DNA from: Scenedesmus sp. ARA3 | Lineage: Eukaryota; Chlorophyta; Chlorophyceae; Sphaeropleales; Scenedesmaceae | Length of the DNA: 64,000 nucleotides | Direction: 5' to 3' | Assembly: GCA_004335835.1 (NCBI GenBank) | Contig: RWJK01001118.1 | Coordinates: 19,259 to 83,258 of the forward strand | Shown: positions 46,077 to 57,462 of the stretch, piece by piece | Position numbering within the stretch: position 1 is the stretch's first letter | Layout: every line of letters starts with the position of its first letter | Program-made: the position numbers and the translations under genes | Notes under the pieces: model-generated | Told to the model about the DNA's origin: nothing | Seen by the model: only the letters and a program-made list of their open reading frames with translations | Database searches by the model: none

Positions 46077-49000
46077 CTGTGCCGCTGCCTCCCTCCTGCT
46101 GCATCTGCTCGTGCTGCCCGCTGCCTCCACTGAACCCAGAAGGCATGAGGTCTGCCATCATCGAGGGAGTCAGCTCATGGCCTAACTCCCCGAGCTCAGG
46201 GTGGCTGGCTGTGCCGGCCGCGCAGAGCGGCGCTGCTGCTGCTGCCATCTGCTGCGCCTGCTGCTGCTTGAGGGCATCCAGCTGGCCCGCCATGTCCTCC
46301 AGCTGCGCCACGATGGCATCGAACGACGGCCTGCGCAAGGAAATCGGCAAGATTATAACAAGGTAAGTTCGAGATGCTTTCAGGACTGGCTGCCGCTACT
46401 GTTGAACAAATCCAAAAGACAGCATCACGGCACGGGCAGCAAGGGCAGCTGGGCATTATGTTCAACAACGAGGGGCCACTCCCCGCTACCACTCCATCAC
46501 GTTCTCTCAGCTGTCAGCCAGGTCCTGCACCCAGCACATCTCCCTCAGCAAGGGCAGCTAAGATTTCTGCTCCACAGCAAGCAGCGCAACGAATTCCTTT
46601 CACGTTTGACAACTTCTGCTACAAGACCCCTTCTACTCTCACCTATCGGCCGGGTCCTGCGCCCAGCACATCTCCGTCAGCAACCGCAGCTAAAGCTCTG
46701 CTCCAGAGCAAGCAGAAAAAGGAATTCTTTTACACAACACCCATTCTCTGCCTCACCTGTCGGCCGGGTCCTGCGCCCAGCACATCTCCGTCAGCGCCTG
46801 CACCGGCTCGCAGCAGCCGCCAGGCCACGCGGGCCGCCAGCCCTGCTGCGCCACCTTGTGCGCCAGCATGCCCACCGGCGTGCCGCTGTAGGGGCGGCGG
46901 CCCGTGGCCAGCTCCCACAGCAGGATGCCGTAGGCGTACACGTCGCTGGCGCGGCTGGCGTGGCCGTGCAGCAGCAGCTCGGGCGCCATGTGCGTCAACG
47001 TGCCCTGTTGGCAGCAGCAGCAGATAGAGACGGCAGCACAGAGTCGTTCAGTGGGTGTGAACATGTTATGCGCGGCTGGCGTGGCCGTGCAGCAGCAGCT
47101 CGGGCGCCATGTGCGTCAATGTGCCCTGTTGACAGTACAGAAGCAAAAGGATGATTCAGTGGATGCGTACACGTCGCTGGCGCGGCTGGCGTGGCCGTGC
47201 AGTAGCAGCTCAGGCGCCATGTGCGTCAGCGTGCCCTGTTGACAGCAGCAAAAGGAGGCGGCAGCAGGAGGATGATGTTTTTGTGGGTGTGTACATCAGG
47301 TACAGCTGCTTCTGCCATTGCTGCAACACACACAGTGTTCCTGCACGCTGCAGTCTGCAACCAGCAGCGACGCACAATCAGAATCAATCCGCGCACACGC
47401 AAGCACCACAAACAACGAATGCCCATGCACAGAGACACAGTGCAGCGCCGTGAGTCATGCTGGCAAATCATCTGTCGATTCATGCCACAGCCAGCACAAA
47501 CACCTCGCTCACCATGTGCATCTGCGACACATGCGTGTCAGCAGGCCCCAGCGTCAAGCTCAGCCCAAAGTCCGCCACCTTGGCCATCAGCCCCAGCCCC
47601 AGCCCCACCAGCTGCCCCGTGCGCTGCACCTGCTACAGCCCACATGCCCATGCAGATCTAAGCAGTCTGGCTCCATCACGCACGGTAGCGAGTCATGCTG
47701 ACAACCCGTGTTTGGCGCCAAGTAACGACAAACGATCCATTGTAAACCACTCACCATGTGCATCTGCGACACATGCGTGTCAGCAGGCCCCAGGGTTAGG
47801 CTCAGCCCAAAGTCCGCCACCTTGGCCATCAGCCCCAGGCCCAGCCCCACCAGCTGCCCCGTGCGCTGCACTTGCCACAGCCCACATGCCCATGCAGATC
47901 TAAGCAGTCTGGCTCCATCACCCACGATAGCAAGTCAAGCTGACCTCTCGTGTTCGGCGCCAAATGCTGACGACTCGTGACAGCAACCCATTCCAAACAA
48001 CTCACCATGTGCATCTGCGACACATGCGTGTCTGCAGGCCCCAGCGTCAAGCTCAGCCCAAAGTCCGCCACCTTGGCCATCAGCCCCAGGCCTAGCCCCA
48101 CCAGCTGCCCCGTGCGCCTGCCATGCCCGCCGGCAGCAACAGCAGCGGCAGCAGCCTGCTCCGGCCACACCGGCAGCCGCGGCGCAGTGCGCTTCAGCAG
48201 CACCTGTGCGGCAGCAGGCAAGCATGAGGCATGCCAGAGGCAGGCAGAGTACACACGTCAATTAGAGCACCATCGAAACGTGCCAACCTGCTGTCACAAG
48301 CTCGCGCCTCAGCAGACAACGCATGGACTCTTGCCTTCAAGTTCCAATGCAGCTGGCTGCGGCTTGCTGCAACACCTGGCGCATGCGCTGCCACAAGCTG
48401 GCCCCTCAGAGCAAGCCATTCACACTGCTGGCATTGAGGTCGCCGTGCAGCAGGTGCTGCAACAAACGCGAACCGCTGATCTGACGCACTTTTAGATCCA
48501 CGAGAACATATTAGACTCACGTTGCTGGCCTTGAGGTCGCCGTGCAGCAGGTGCTCGCTGTGCAGGTGGATCATGGCGCAGGCCACATCGTGTGCCAGGA
48601 ACAGCACACACTCCAGCGCAGGCAGGCCCGTGGTGCGGTCGATGAGCAGCTTATGGTCCAGCGCCGTGCGCAGCGAGCCCTGCAGCAGCAGCAGCAGCAG
48701 CAGCAGCATGTGGCAGCGCACAATCAATACAGTGGATGCTGCCACTTGACTCTACAAGCGCGAATCTTGTGCTACGACACCTGGCCTTGCACATCTCCGT
48801 GGCCCCGCCCAGCGCACTCTGTACAATATACAGGCATTTCAGTAATATCAGCAAATCAGCATGCTGATCCGCGCCACCCACCGCATCGCAGAACTCCATC
48901 ACCAGCCGCAGCTCCCAGCCCACAAGCACAGGCTTGTGCTCAGCATCGCCAGCATCGCTGCTGCTGCTGCTGCCGCCGCCGTCAGCCCGCGCATGCTGCC

Positions 49001-50292
49001 TGCTGCTCGCCGTGCTATCCGCATGCACCGACCGCACTGCCGACGCGCTGGCAGCAGCAGCAGCAGCAGGCAGCGCGGCAGCAGCAGCAGCTGCCACCTC
49101 GGGCGGCAGCTTTGACAGGTCACCCCTGCCCTCCTGCATGAGAGCTGTAAGCGACTGGCTGCTGTCATTGCAGCTGGTGGCAGAATGCCTGCTGCTTGCG
49201 TGCCGCTGCGAGCCGCTGCGAGGGCTGTTCAGTGACACGTTACTAACATTGGACAACCGCGGCGGCCGCTGCCGCTGCTGCTGGTCGCTCTTTGGGCTGG
49301 CACCATCTGCAGCAGCTGCACCTGCAGCTGCTGCTGGCGCTTGCCCGCCTTGCACAATCTGAAGCGCGAGCCGCTGCTGCTGCTGCAGCCACTCAATCTG
49401 CGCTTGCTGCTGCTCAGGCTGCTGCTGCTGCTGTTGCTGCGGCGGCTGCTGGTTGGCTGGGTTGCTGAGACCTTGGCTGTTGCTGTTGCCGCTGGTGATG
49501 CCGTCCTGACCACTCATCAGCGGCTGCAGCACATACGTGTACACCTGCACACCAGCAGCAGGAGCAGCAGCAGCACTAGTCAGAAAAGAGCATCCTGCAC
49601 AACCACAGACTCCAGCAGATGTCGCTAGTAGTGGCTGCCTAGCAAGTGCAGAACCATACCGGCAGCGCACAACACCAGCACACATGACACACGTAGCCAC
49701 CGGTCACGCTAGCGCGCGCTGCACAACTGCAGCACAAGCGACACAAGCACCAGCAGGAACACAACATGCGTCCACATGCAATCCTTGTGACACAACAGCA
49801 AGGCAAAACTCAAACATCCCGCAAACCGCACCTGCACGATGTTTGGGTGGCTCATGGTGGTGCTGACCACAGTCTCCATGACTGCCATCTTCTCTCGGTG
49901 GCTGCTCACGCGCGCCACGCCAGCCCACGGCGACACATCACTGTTGCCAGCCGTCGCTGGCAGCTGCAGCACCTTCACTGCAACACAGCGCCGCCGCCAC
50001 AGGGCCTTATATACTTGCCCAAACGTGCCCTGGCCCACTAGCTGCAGCAGCTTCAGCTCGCCTAGCGTATTGCTGCCCGGGTGTGACACACGAGCCATGC
50101 TGCCAGAGTTGGAGACCGGCCGTCCTTGCTGCTGCTGCTGCTGCTGGGCGGCCGCCGCTGCTGCTGCATCGTCTGCCTCCGCAGCATCACCTGCTGCTGC
50201 TGCTGCATCCTGAGCAGGCAGGCTCTTTTGGCTGCTGACATCAGACGCAGCACCTGCTGCGCCAAACGAGCCTGATGCTCGCCCGTCCTGCG

Positions 50293-50323
<31 letters not shown>

Positions 50324-53300
50324 CAGGAAGTGCGCATGCGGGCTCTCCCTAGCTAGTCCCAGCGGCGACGGCCGGCTCAGCGGGCCCGCACCACCCGCTG
50401 TGCTGGCGCCGCTGCTTTGCCCCGACAGTGCGTTGCCGCTGCTGACCTGTAGCCGCCGCGACAGCACGTCCTGCGACATAGTCGTGATCGCGCTGTGCAG
50501 CCGCTGCAGCGCCGCATCACTTGCAGCATTTGCAACAGCAGCCGGCGGCGGCTGCCGCAGGCCCTGCTGCTGCTGTTGCCACAAGCCTACACCGGAATCT
50601 CCATCCTCACTACCACCCTCATGCCTGCTGCGGCGGTTCCCTAGCAGCTGGCTGCGCGCCAGCTCAGCTGTCAGCAGCGCGCGGTCCTGCAAGGGATAGC
50701 TGTCGCTGCTGTCATGCACGGGCTCCTGCAGAGACAACTCCAGCCGCGCCGCGCTGCCGCTGCCGCCCTGCTCGCGCTCAGCACTTCCGCTGGATCGCTG
50801 GCTCGGCGCCTGGTCCCCATGCATGCTAGGGCCAAGTCCAGCCTTGCCGTGCTCTGCTGCTGCCATCGCTGCTGCTGCCAGCCGCGCTTCTGCCGCGCGC
50901 TTGCGCCACAGCACCACAGCTAGGCATGCCAAGACGCTGGCCACAACTGCAGTGACGAGGCAGACTGCCAGCACCACCACCACGGCGTCTGACATGCGGC
51001 CAGAATGCTGCGCTGTGGCTGTGTTCCAAAAGCCACGAGGCCCGCTGCTGTCTTGGCCCCAGCCCGCCTCAAGGCGCAGCCACAAGCTGCTGCCTTGCAG
51101 GCCTGGTCCCCTGCAGGACAATAATAACGCCAGCGTAGGGTGTGTCAGCAACACAGCAAGTGGTGTGCAGTGCAGGGCGATGGGAGATGGCCACATGGCA
51201 TGGCAGTACATACACGCCGCTGCAGCCAGGCGAACAAACAACAACACAAGATGCGCATATGACAATTGCGCGGCTCTGGCAATGCACATCCTGCGCCTGC
51301 TGCTGGTCCCCAGACTGCGCCTCTGCTCCGACCTGCCACATCCAACACTTCTACGGCCCTCTCTGTGCTTTACTTGCTGCTGCCAACATCAGCTGCTGCA
51401 TGCACCCTCACTGCTGCTGTGCTTGCTGTCGCCAAGCCACCTCTGCTGAGCCACCTCTGTCTTTGGACTTTAACTGTATATATGGTTGTGTAATTAATTG
51501 TTTTTCGGACTTTTCTTCAAAGGGTTACATTTCTATAAAAACATCTTATTCTGTCGACTGTTAATGAAATCATGGCTGAGCCACCTCTGCGCCAAGCCAC
51601 CTCTGCACCATGCACTTGATCTCTGCTGCTCTGCCTGCTGTTGCTCTCCCCTTCCTAGCCGACTCTACCTCTGCGCCAGACAAGCACTCACTTGTAGTTC
51701 CCCACATACACGCCCTGCGCGCGCCTGTCCACCACGTTGCTGAACTGCATCTGCTGGCCACCTGTCAGGTCGATCGTGAAGTTGGTGTCGCTGTCCCCGG
51801 TGTGTGAGCGGATGTAAGAATACTCGGCTGCAGGCACCCATAGCGTCACGTTGCTCACCCACACGGTGGCAGAGCCGCGAGGCCTGCGCATACAGCAGCA
51901 GCAGCAGCAGCAGCAGTAGCAGCAGGGCGATGTTAATCATGGCCGCACGTGCCGCACTAATACCGAGGCTTGCCTCCAAGTGGTTACTGGTTACTTTCAC
52001 CAGCGGCACTCCAAGAATATCCCACACAGGCCCAAGCAAACATTTCTGCAAGTCACAGCAAACACACACCAGCAGTCTCTGCATACACCAGCAGCAGTGC
52101 TTCAGTTGTGGCCATCAGGACGTTTGGCAACTTAAAATCACCTGCCCCGTACAGGAGCTCATTCCTATCATTTGTTTCACCATCACCTGGCCTGAACCCA
52201 GCAACAACCCGCCTTATTTAGCCCCCTATCAAGCCAATATCCACCTCCGCCGCAGCACACCATCTCGCTGTAAAGCAACTGACACGATGCCAGCGACACA
52301 ACACAACTCAGGGTGCGAGCCGACGCGGAACAAACCCACCTCCCTGAGCACGTCAACACAGCAGCAGCAGCACTCCTCACACCGCCGCAGCAGCATCAAT
52401 GACTCATCAATGACTCACCTAGGAATGCTCCACAGCAGATGCGTCCACACCTCCGGCGTCTGCAGGTTGGCGCTTGGCAGGAACGCGGCAGGACCCTGGC
52501 TCAGTCGCAGCATTGCCAAGTTAATAATAGACAGCTGCCCAGGCGCCGCATCAGGCCCCAGAACCACAAAGTCTGTCGAGTAGCCCATGTCCAGTGTTAC
52601 TGGCGGGTCCGCGATACCCATTAGGGTGTGGCGCAGCAGCGGGTTGCTGTCGCCTGCTGCCGAGAGGTGCTGCCGCAGCTGCTGCTCGACCACAGGGCTG
52701 CTGGAAGAGCTGATGCCGAAGCTCATGTTGGTTGTCAGCAGCACCATCTCCGTCGCGCTGCTGCTGTTGCTGCTGGGCCCCACTACAGAGCCGCGCGGCA
52801 GCGGTCCCTTCACGCCACTTGCATCAACATGCGTGAGGCTGTGGTGGTCGCTGCCGCTGGCGCTTTGCGGCTGCTGCGGGCTGCTCCCGTTGTCGAAGCG
52901 CATCGGCAGCGGCAGCCGCGGCGCGATCAGCGGCGTGCTCGTGTAGTTGCAGGACAGCACACTCATCGCGCTCGACTGCTGCTGCAGCGTTTCTACGGTG
53001 GAGTGCTCGGGCAGCCAGGCCACCCACCAGCTGCTGATCACTGCATCTAGTGAGGCCAGGGCTGCAGGAAAGCCTGCTGGCTGCACCTTGAACAGTGTGG
53101 CTTTGTAGAGGTACTCCTCTAGCTCAAGCGTGGACAGCACCACGGTGCAGTTGTGCAGCGACAGGCGGTTGCTGGACCTGCGCAGGTGGCAGCATGCATA
53201 GAAGGAGTACCAGGTTCAGGCAGTGAGTGACCCAGCGGCAAGGGGCAGGGACACAACAATCACGGCTGCCCAAATGCAGCATAACTACGCGACTGCCGTG

Positions 53301-54312
53301 AAAGCTGTCAACACACATGCATGCACCCTCGCTGCTGTTCTGCATGCCATTGCTGCAATTGCAGCTCCCCAGTGCTGCTGCTGCTGCCACGCAAGCAGCT
53401 GCTGTGATGCACCTGCTGCAACTCCGGCAGCTGTGCTGCTGCGCACCTCGGGTACAGCATGGGCCACATGTTGTAGCCCATGGTCACGTCAACGTCCGAG
53501 CCCGCAAAGTCAACGCTGCGCTCATCCCCTGGAGCCAGGTTCTCCAGCACCAGCTGCGCCAGCGTCATGCGGCTGAAGCTGCCTAATAGCACCAGCTGAT
53601 TCACTGCCATGCCAAAGTCAATGCTGGTAGGCATTGTCACGCGGCCGACGAGATACACCGGTCGGTTGATCGCCAGCCCGACTGCGGTGTCCTCAGGCCG
53701 GCCGAATGACACGTTTGTGGCGATGTACACGAGTAGAGGGATGCTGGTGCTAGTAGAGCCGGCTGCTTGCAGGAGCGGCACCAGTGTGGCGTGGTCTGCT
53801 GCTAGTACATAGTTGCGACCTGCCGCAGGCTTGGTGAGAGCCAGGACAGCAGGGTCGCCCACTGCTGGCGCAAGCAGCAAGCCTACATTGTTGATGAAGG
53901 TGAGGTCGTCTGACCAGAACGGGATGTGCAGGAACGTGGCGTTGTCCTGCAAGCATGACACGGCGTTGCGTGCGGTGTGGCGCAGCACGGCATGCGGTGA
54001 GCTCTTGTAGGCCAGTTCTTGCTTGATGTGATGACACACGTGAACAGCATGCAAGGGAACAGCTGGCACAGCCGCTAATCAGCCGAGGCGTTTTGGGCGC
54101 GATGTGCAATCCTGCCCCTGCTCCTGCCCCTGCTGCTGCATAACCTGCTCCTGCTGCTGCGCCTGCTGCTGTTGCGCTGCTGTCAGTACTCATGCAGCCA
54201 CTGCTTTCACCTCGATGGCCGCCTCAAGCTGCTGAATACTGCACGTCCCGCGCCTTGCCAGTCATTGCAAACAGCTGCTTATACTTCTGCTACAGCACTG
54301 TCATACTCAAGC

Positions 54313-54345
<33 letters not shown>

Positions 54346-55161
54346 GCAGCTGCGCTAGATGCAGCCGGAAAGCTCACGCATGCTGCTGCATCTGCTGTCT
54401 GCCCGGCCAAGCTGCTGCTGACAATGGTGTCACAGCTTGAACTTGCATACTTTGCTGCTGTCGCTGCCACTGCTGCTGCCTCCTTTGCTTGCTCACCGTG
54501 TAGACCAGCGTGTTATTGGGGCCTGGTGCTGTGAAGAACCTCAGGTACTGCTGCAGCGTGCCTCCATCCACTAGCAGCTGCACGTCCTGCATGTACAGCC
54601 GCCTAGGCAGTGTGGTGCCAGGCTGCAGCCCAGGGCTGATGAGGCCTCGCGGCCACATCACCTGAGCATCCCTGGTGGGGTGTGTCAGGCTGAAGTTTGT
54701 CAGCACCACGTCGTTGAGCACCACACGGTTCGGTCCTGCAAGCACAAGAGAGGGGACAAAAGTAATTCCAAGCCCTCTGCCATACAGTGCTGGGCATGCC
54801 TAGCCCCTACCTGCAGGCACAACATCTACTGCCCACTAGGCTGCTGCAAGCCAGCAGAGCCTCAGGCCAGGCAGCTCGCAACACAGCACCCACCTGAGGA
54901 GGTTTCCACAATGTCTCCAGGCGCCAACGCGATAGTGGGCACTGACAGCGGCCCTTCATCGGCTCCGTCCAGCCTGCCAGTGATGGTGGAGACGAAGTGC
55001 ACCTGGGGCTTCCACAGGCAATTGCGCGTGATCGTCACAGCACCACCGAAGCCTTGACCTGCTTGCAGCACCTCCTCGCAGAAAGGCCATGACAAGCCCA
55101 GCGAGGCCCGTATCAGCCCTGCCAGCAGCAGCAGCAGCAGGTCCAGCCCAAGCTGCCTCAT
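46018..55161 (-). CDS. Receptor-like protein kinase with signal peptide, large ectodomain and one transmembrane helix
   Basis: Eleven exons join in phase: 55161-54894, 54735-54497, 53946-53447, 53177-52419, 51883-51692, 51110-49832, 49544-48882, 48679-48521, 48203-48006, 47004-46757 and 46330-46018, about 1605 residues. Exon 3 could start earlier. MRQLGLDLLLLLLAGLIRA is a signal peptide. The ectodomain (about 25-690) shows no named domain; repeated short beta-like segments (VVLNDVVLTNFSL, SLHNCTVVLSTLELE, ATVWVSNVTLWV) and many N-x-S/T sites suggest a beta-helix-type fold. The transmembrane helix is about 695-721, followed by WRKR. The kinase has GQGTFGQV (about 1012), VAVK (Lys about 1032), HGDLKASN (Asp about 1348; Gly replaces the Arg of HRD), ADFGLS (Asp about 1400), MAPE and ASDVYAYGILLWEL. 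It looks tyrosine-kinase-like (TKL/Raf). About 190 low-complexity residues are inserted between the alpha-C helix and the hinge (LRLVMEFCD). The ligand is unknown. Confidence 0.85.
46507..46802 (-). repeat. Three copies of the kinase exon 10 donor edge
   Basis: The real edge (LTEMCWAQDPADR then GTGAGG) is at 46802-46750. A copy at about 46690-46636 keeps all residues and a good donor (GTGAGA). A further copy at about 46559-46507 has changes (CWVQDLADS) and its donor GT has become CT. Confidence 0.85.
46931..47244 (-). repeat. Three copies of the kinase exon 10 acceptor edge (APE segment)
   Basis: The real acceptor and exon start (CAACAG then GTLTHMAPELLLHGHAS) run from 47008 down. Copies at 47134-47069 and 47244-47163 repeat the acceptor and 60-75 bases of coding text. 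They lie upstream of the real exon in intron 9 and run into unrelated sequence. Confidence 0.85.
47513..47623 (-). repeat. Extra kinase DFG-exon copy 3 (111 bases)
   Basis: From a TGCAG acceptor before 47623 to an ATG|GTGAGC donor after 47513, the copy encodes RTGQLVGLGLG ... KVADFGLSLTLGP ... SQMHM without a stop. It is 37 codons, phase 0 at both ends. Confidence 0.85.
47755..47865 (-). repeat. Extra kinase DFG-exon copy 2 (111 bases)
   Basis: From a TGCAG acceptor before 47865 to an ATG|GTGAGT donor after 47755, nearly identical to copy 3 and to the second half of the real exon (48203-48006). It lacks the real exon's first 29 codons (VLLKRTAPRL...). It is also 37 codons, phase 0-0, with no stop. 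Confidence 0.85.
48418..48460 (-). repeat. Decayed copy of the kinase catalytic-loop exon end
   Basis: On the minus strand this reads HLLHGDLNASS then GTGAATG, matching the real HLLHGDLKASN|GTGAGT at 48521. It lies about 70 bases downstream in the same intron. Confidence 0.7.
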
Positions 55162-57452
55162 AGCCAAAAGCTTGATACAGGGATCATTCTCTCATTCCAG
55201 CAATGCAGGGTCCAGACCCGCCCAGTAGGAAAGGCAATCCCTCGAAAGCTACTTCAATTTGCTGGACCGCGGCATGCTTTTCTTGCCAAAGAATCACCAT
55301 TATCATGAGTCTCGAGTGCCGTGGGCTGATAGCGAGCAACCCAGGGATCCGGTAAACGGCCTTGCGAACCCTCCGCTTGGTTTTTGAAGGCGCGGTCAAT
55401 GAAGCCAGCAAATTAGCCTGCCTCGTGGTGTTTCGAAAACTTATTTTCATCCACTTGCACACAATACAGCCCTTGCTCGCTTCTTGTGGCACACCTTCTG
55501 CACCCGCTCCACCTGCTAGCAGCGCTGCAGGACCATATCCTACATGTCTGTGTGACGCTGCCACACATGCACACTGTTGTAATAATTAACAGAAACACAT
55601 CTGGCGAGCTGCAGTCAACACCGACATCAGTGCGAAAAGTTCCTGGGTGCAGCAGCAGTTCATCAACACAGCCTGTGTCTGGCTGGCTGAGCCCATGCAA
55701 AGGCAATGGCTGGTGCGTGCTGCCTGATTGGCTCGATGCTGACTAAGAGGAAACGATCTTACAGCTGTTGACCATACCTGCTCAATACGCAAGACGATAG
55801 CAGTACATCACAGTGCTTGCAACCTTGGAAAAGAAGCCTGCTTCCACCATCATGTTCCCCATCATGCCATAGCAGCCTGCTTCCAATGGCAACACTAAAA
55901 CACTATTACGGCAGCATAATCACTCGATGTAACAGGATGTGGCATGTACGCGAGTTTCCATGCACACCAGTCACCACCGGTTCATATCTCAGATATCCAA
56001 CAGGCTGTTGGAGCAGTGCTTCAAGCAAACTGCTGAGCATCAGCCATGATGCCAAAGCAATTCTGTGTACCGTAAAGATCATATGCGACCATATACTGTG
56101 CAAATCATACGCAAGAGTCTGCATAAGCCGATATATACACGTGACAGCATGCTGCGCTTTCTGCAAGCAATGCGGGCACCTGCACATCCCTCTCTGTCAT
56201 CATCCGTCCCTGTCACTTGTTTCTGTTTCAATAGGCTGCACAAGGCAGCAGCTGCCTGCTCACAGGCTGTGCGGCAAATGCTCAACAGGGCATGCACACT
56301 GCAGCGTAGTACCAGCATGAGGCAGTGCAACAACCGACATGGCAGCCCGCACTAACGACATTGTATGTGGCGCTAAGCAGCAGGCATGATGCACCTGCAC
56401 CTCTTCCGGCTCTCGCTTACACACCAATGAACAGTTGGGATGTGAAGGGACGTTCCTGAATAAGGACGCCGCACTGCACGCAGGTGAAGCATGCATGTGC
56501 ACAAAATTCACACCACGCAAAAAAAGGGAAGCAGATGGCGCCTGCTCTGTTTGAAGGCCTGCCTGTAACAGTTTAAGCCTGCAACAGTTATGGTGCCAAC
56601 AGAGCCACTGTTCCATGTCATTTCAAGGAACGTGTTTGATATACAGCAGCATCATAATGATGCTGTTGGTGCAACGTACACCAATCATGCCTTGGCCAAG
56701 GCAGGCAGCTACTGCACGATGACATCCGATATGCAGCATCCCACATGACCTTAGGGTAAGCACAGACACAACACAGACACGTCACAGACATTCAGGCAAG
56801 CACAGACACACAGCAAACAACTGCTGTGTCTGTGACCTACTAGCCTGCTTGCATGCATATGACTGCAATATATCTGCCAACAACACATACATTCTGCATG
56901 GCGGCTGCTTGCTCACCTCATGCAGACCACAACGGCTATGCTGCGCATAGCCTATGCAACGACTATGGTACACCACACAACAGTTGGAATGTACAGGTCA
57001 CAGCACAGCAGGCGCTTGGCGGCGGAATGCATGCGCGCAGCACGCAGTGCTGCAGGCAGTGCAGCACACAGCTTTTCGATAAAGAGCGACTGAAATCAAC
57101 AAGCCAAGCTGTGCAGAACTGCGCCGCCTCAAGTATACATTGTCATGCACCGCGCTGCCAGGCCCTCAAAACAGGCATGGCAGCAAGCTCGTTGCGCCAT
57201 CGCCATAGCACTCCAGCCCTGCAAGCAACAGACATGTGGCAGCATCGTGTGACACCATCACGGCATAAAGTCACAAGCTTTAAGCAGCGGACGCCTTGGC
57301 AGTCGTAAATTGGCAGCAGCAGCTGCACGCATGCCAGCAGACATGCGGTGTGCAGCTCAACGCCCCGGCGTACTGCACCAGCTGCTTGGCGCTGCACTCC
57401 AGCGCCAAGCATAGCGATCTATGAAGCTATTAGAGACCGCAAGCGGGGTCAT
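55162..57452. other. Upstream region of the kinase gene; no other gene seen
   Basis: About 2.3 kb between the kinase start and the end of the RING gene, both on the minus strand. It should contain the kinase promoter. Several open frames exist but none has domain or splice support. Confidence 0.45.
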
Positions 57453-57462
57453 TTACATTACA
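57453..57462 (-). terminator. Two TGTAA motifs overlapping the RING gene stop codon
   Basis: On the minus strand the text is TGTAATGTAA. The proposed stop TAA is the end of the second TGTAA. Either the poly(A) signal overlaps the stop codon or the true coding end is elsewhere. Confidence 0.45.

Noticed and set aside
50823..51449. 208-codon plus-strand frame within the kinase region
   Set aside because: It is antisense to the transmembrane and juxtamembrane coding exon, which has splice and motif support.
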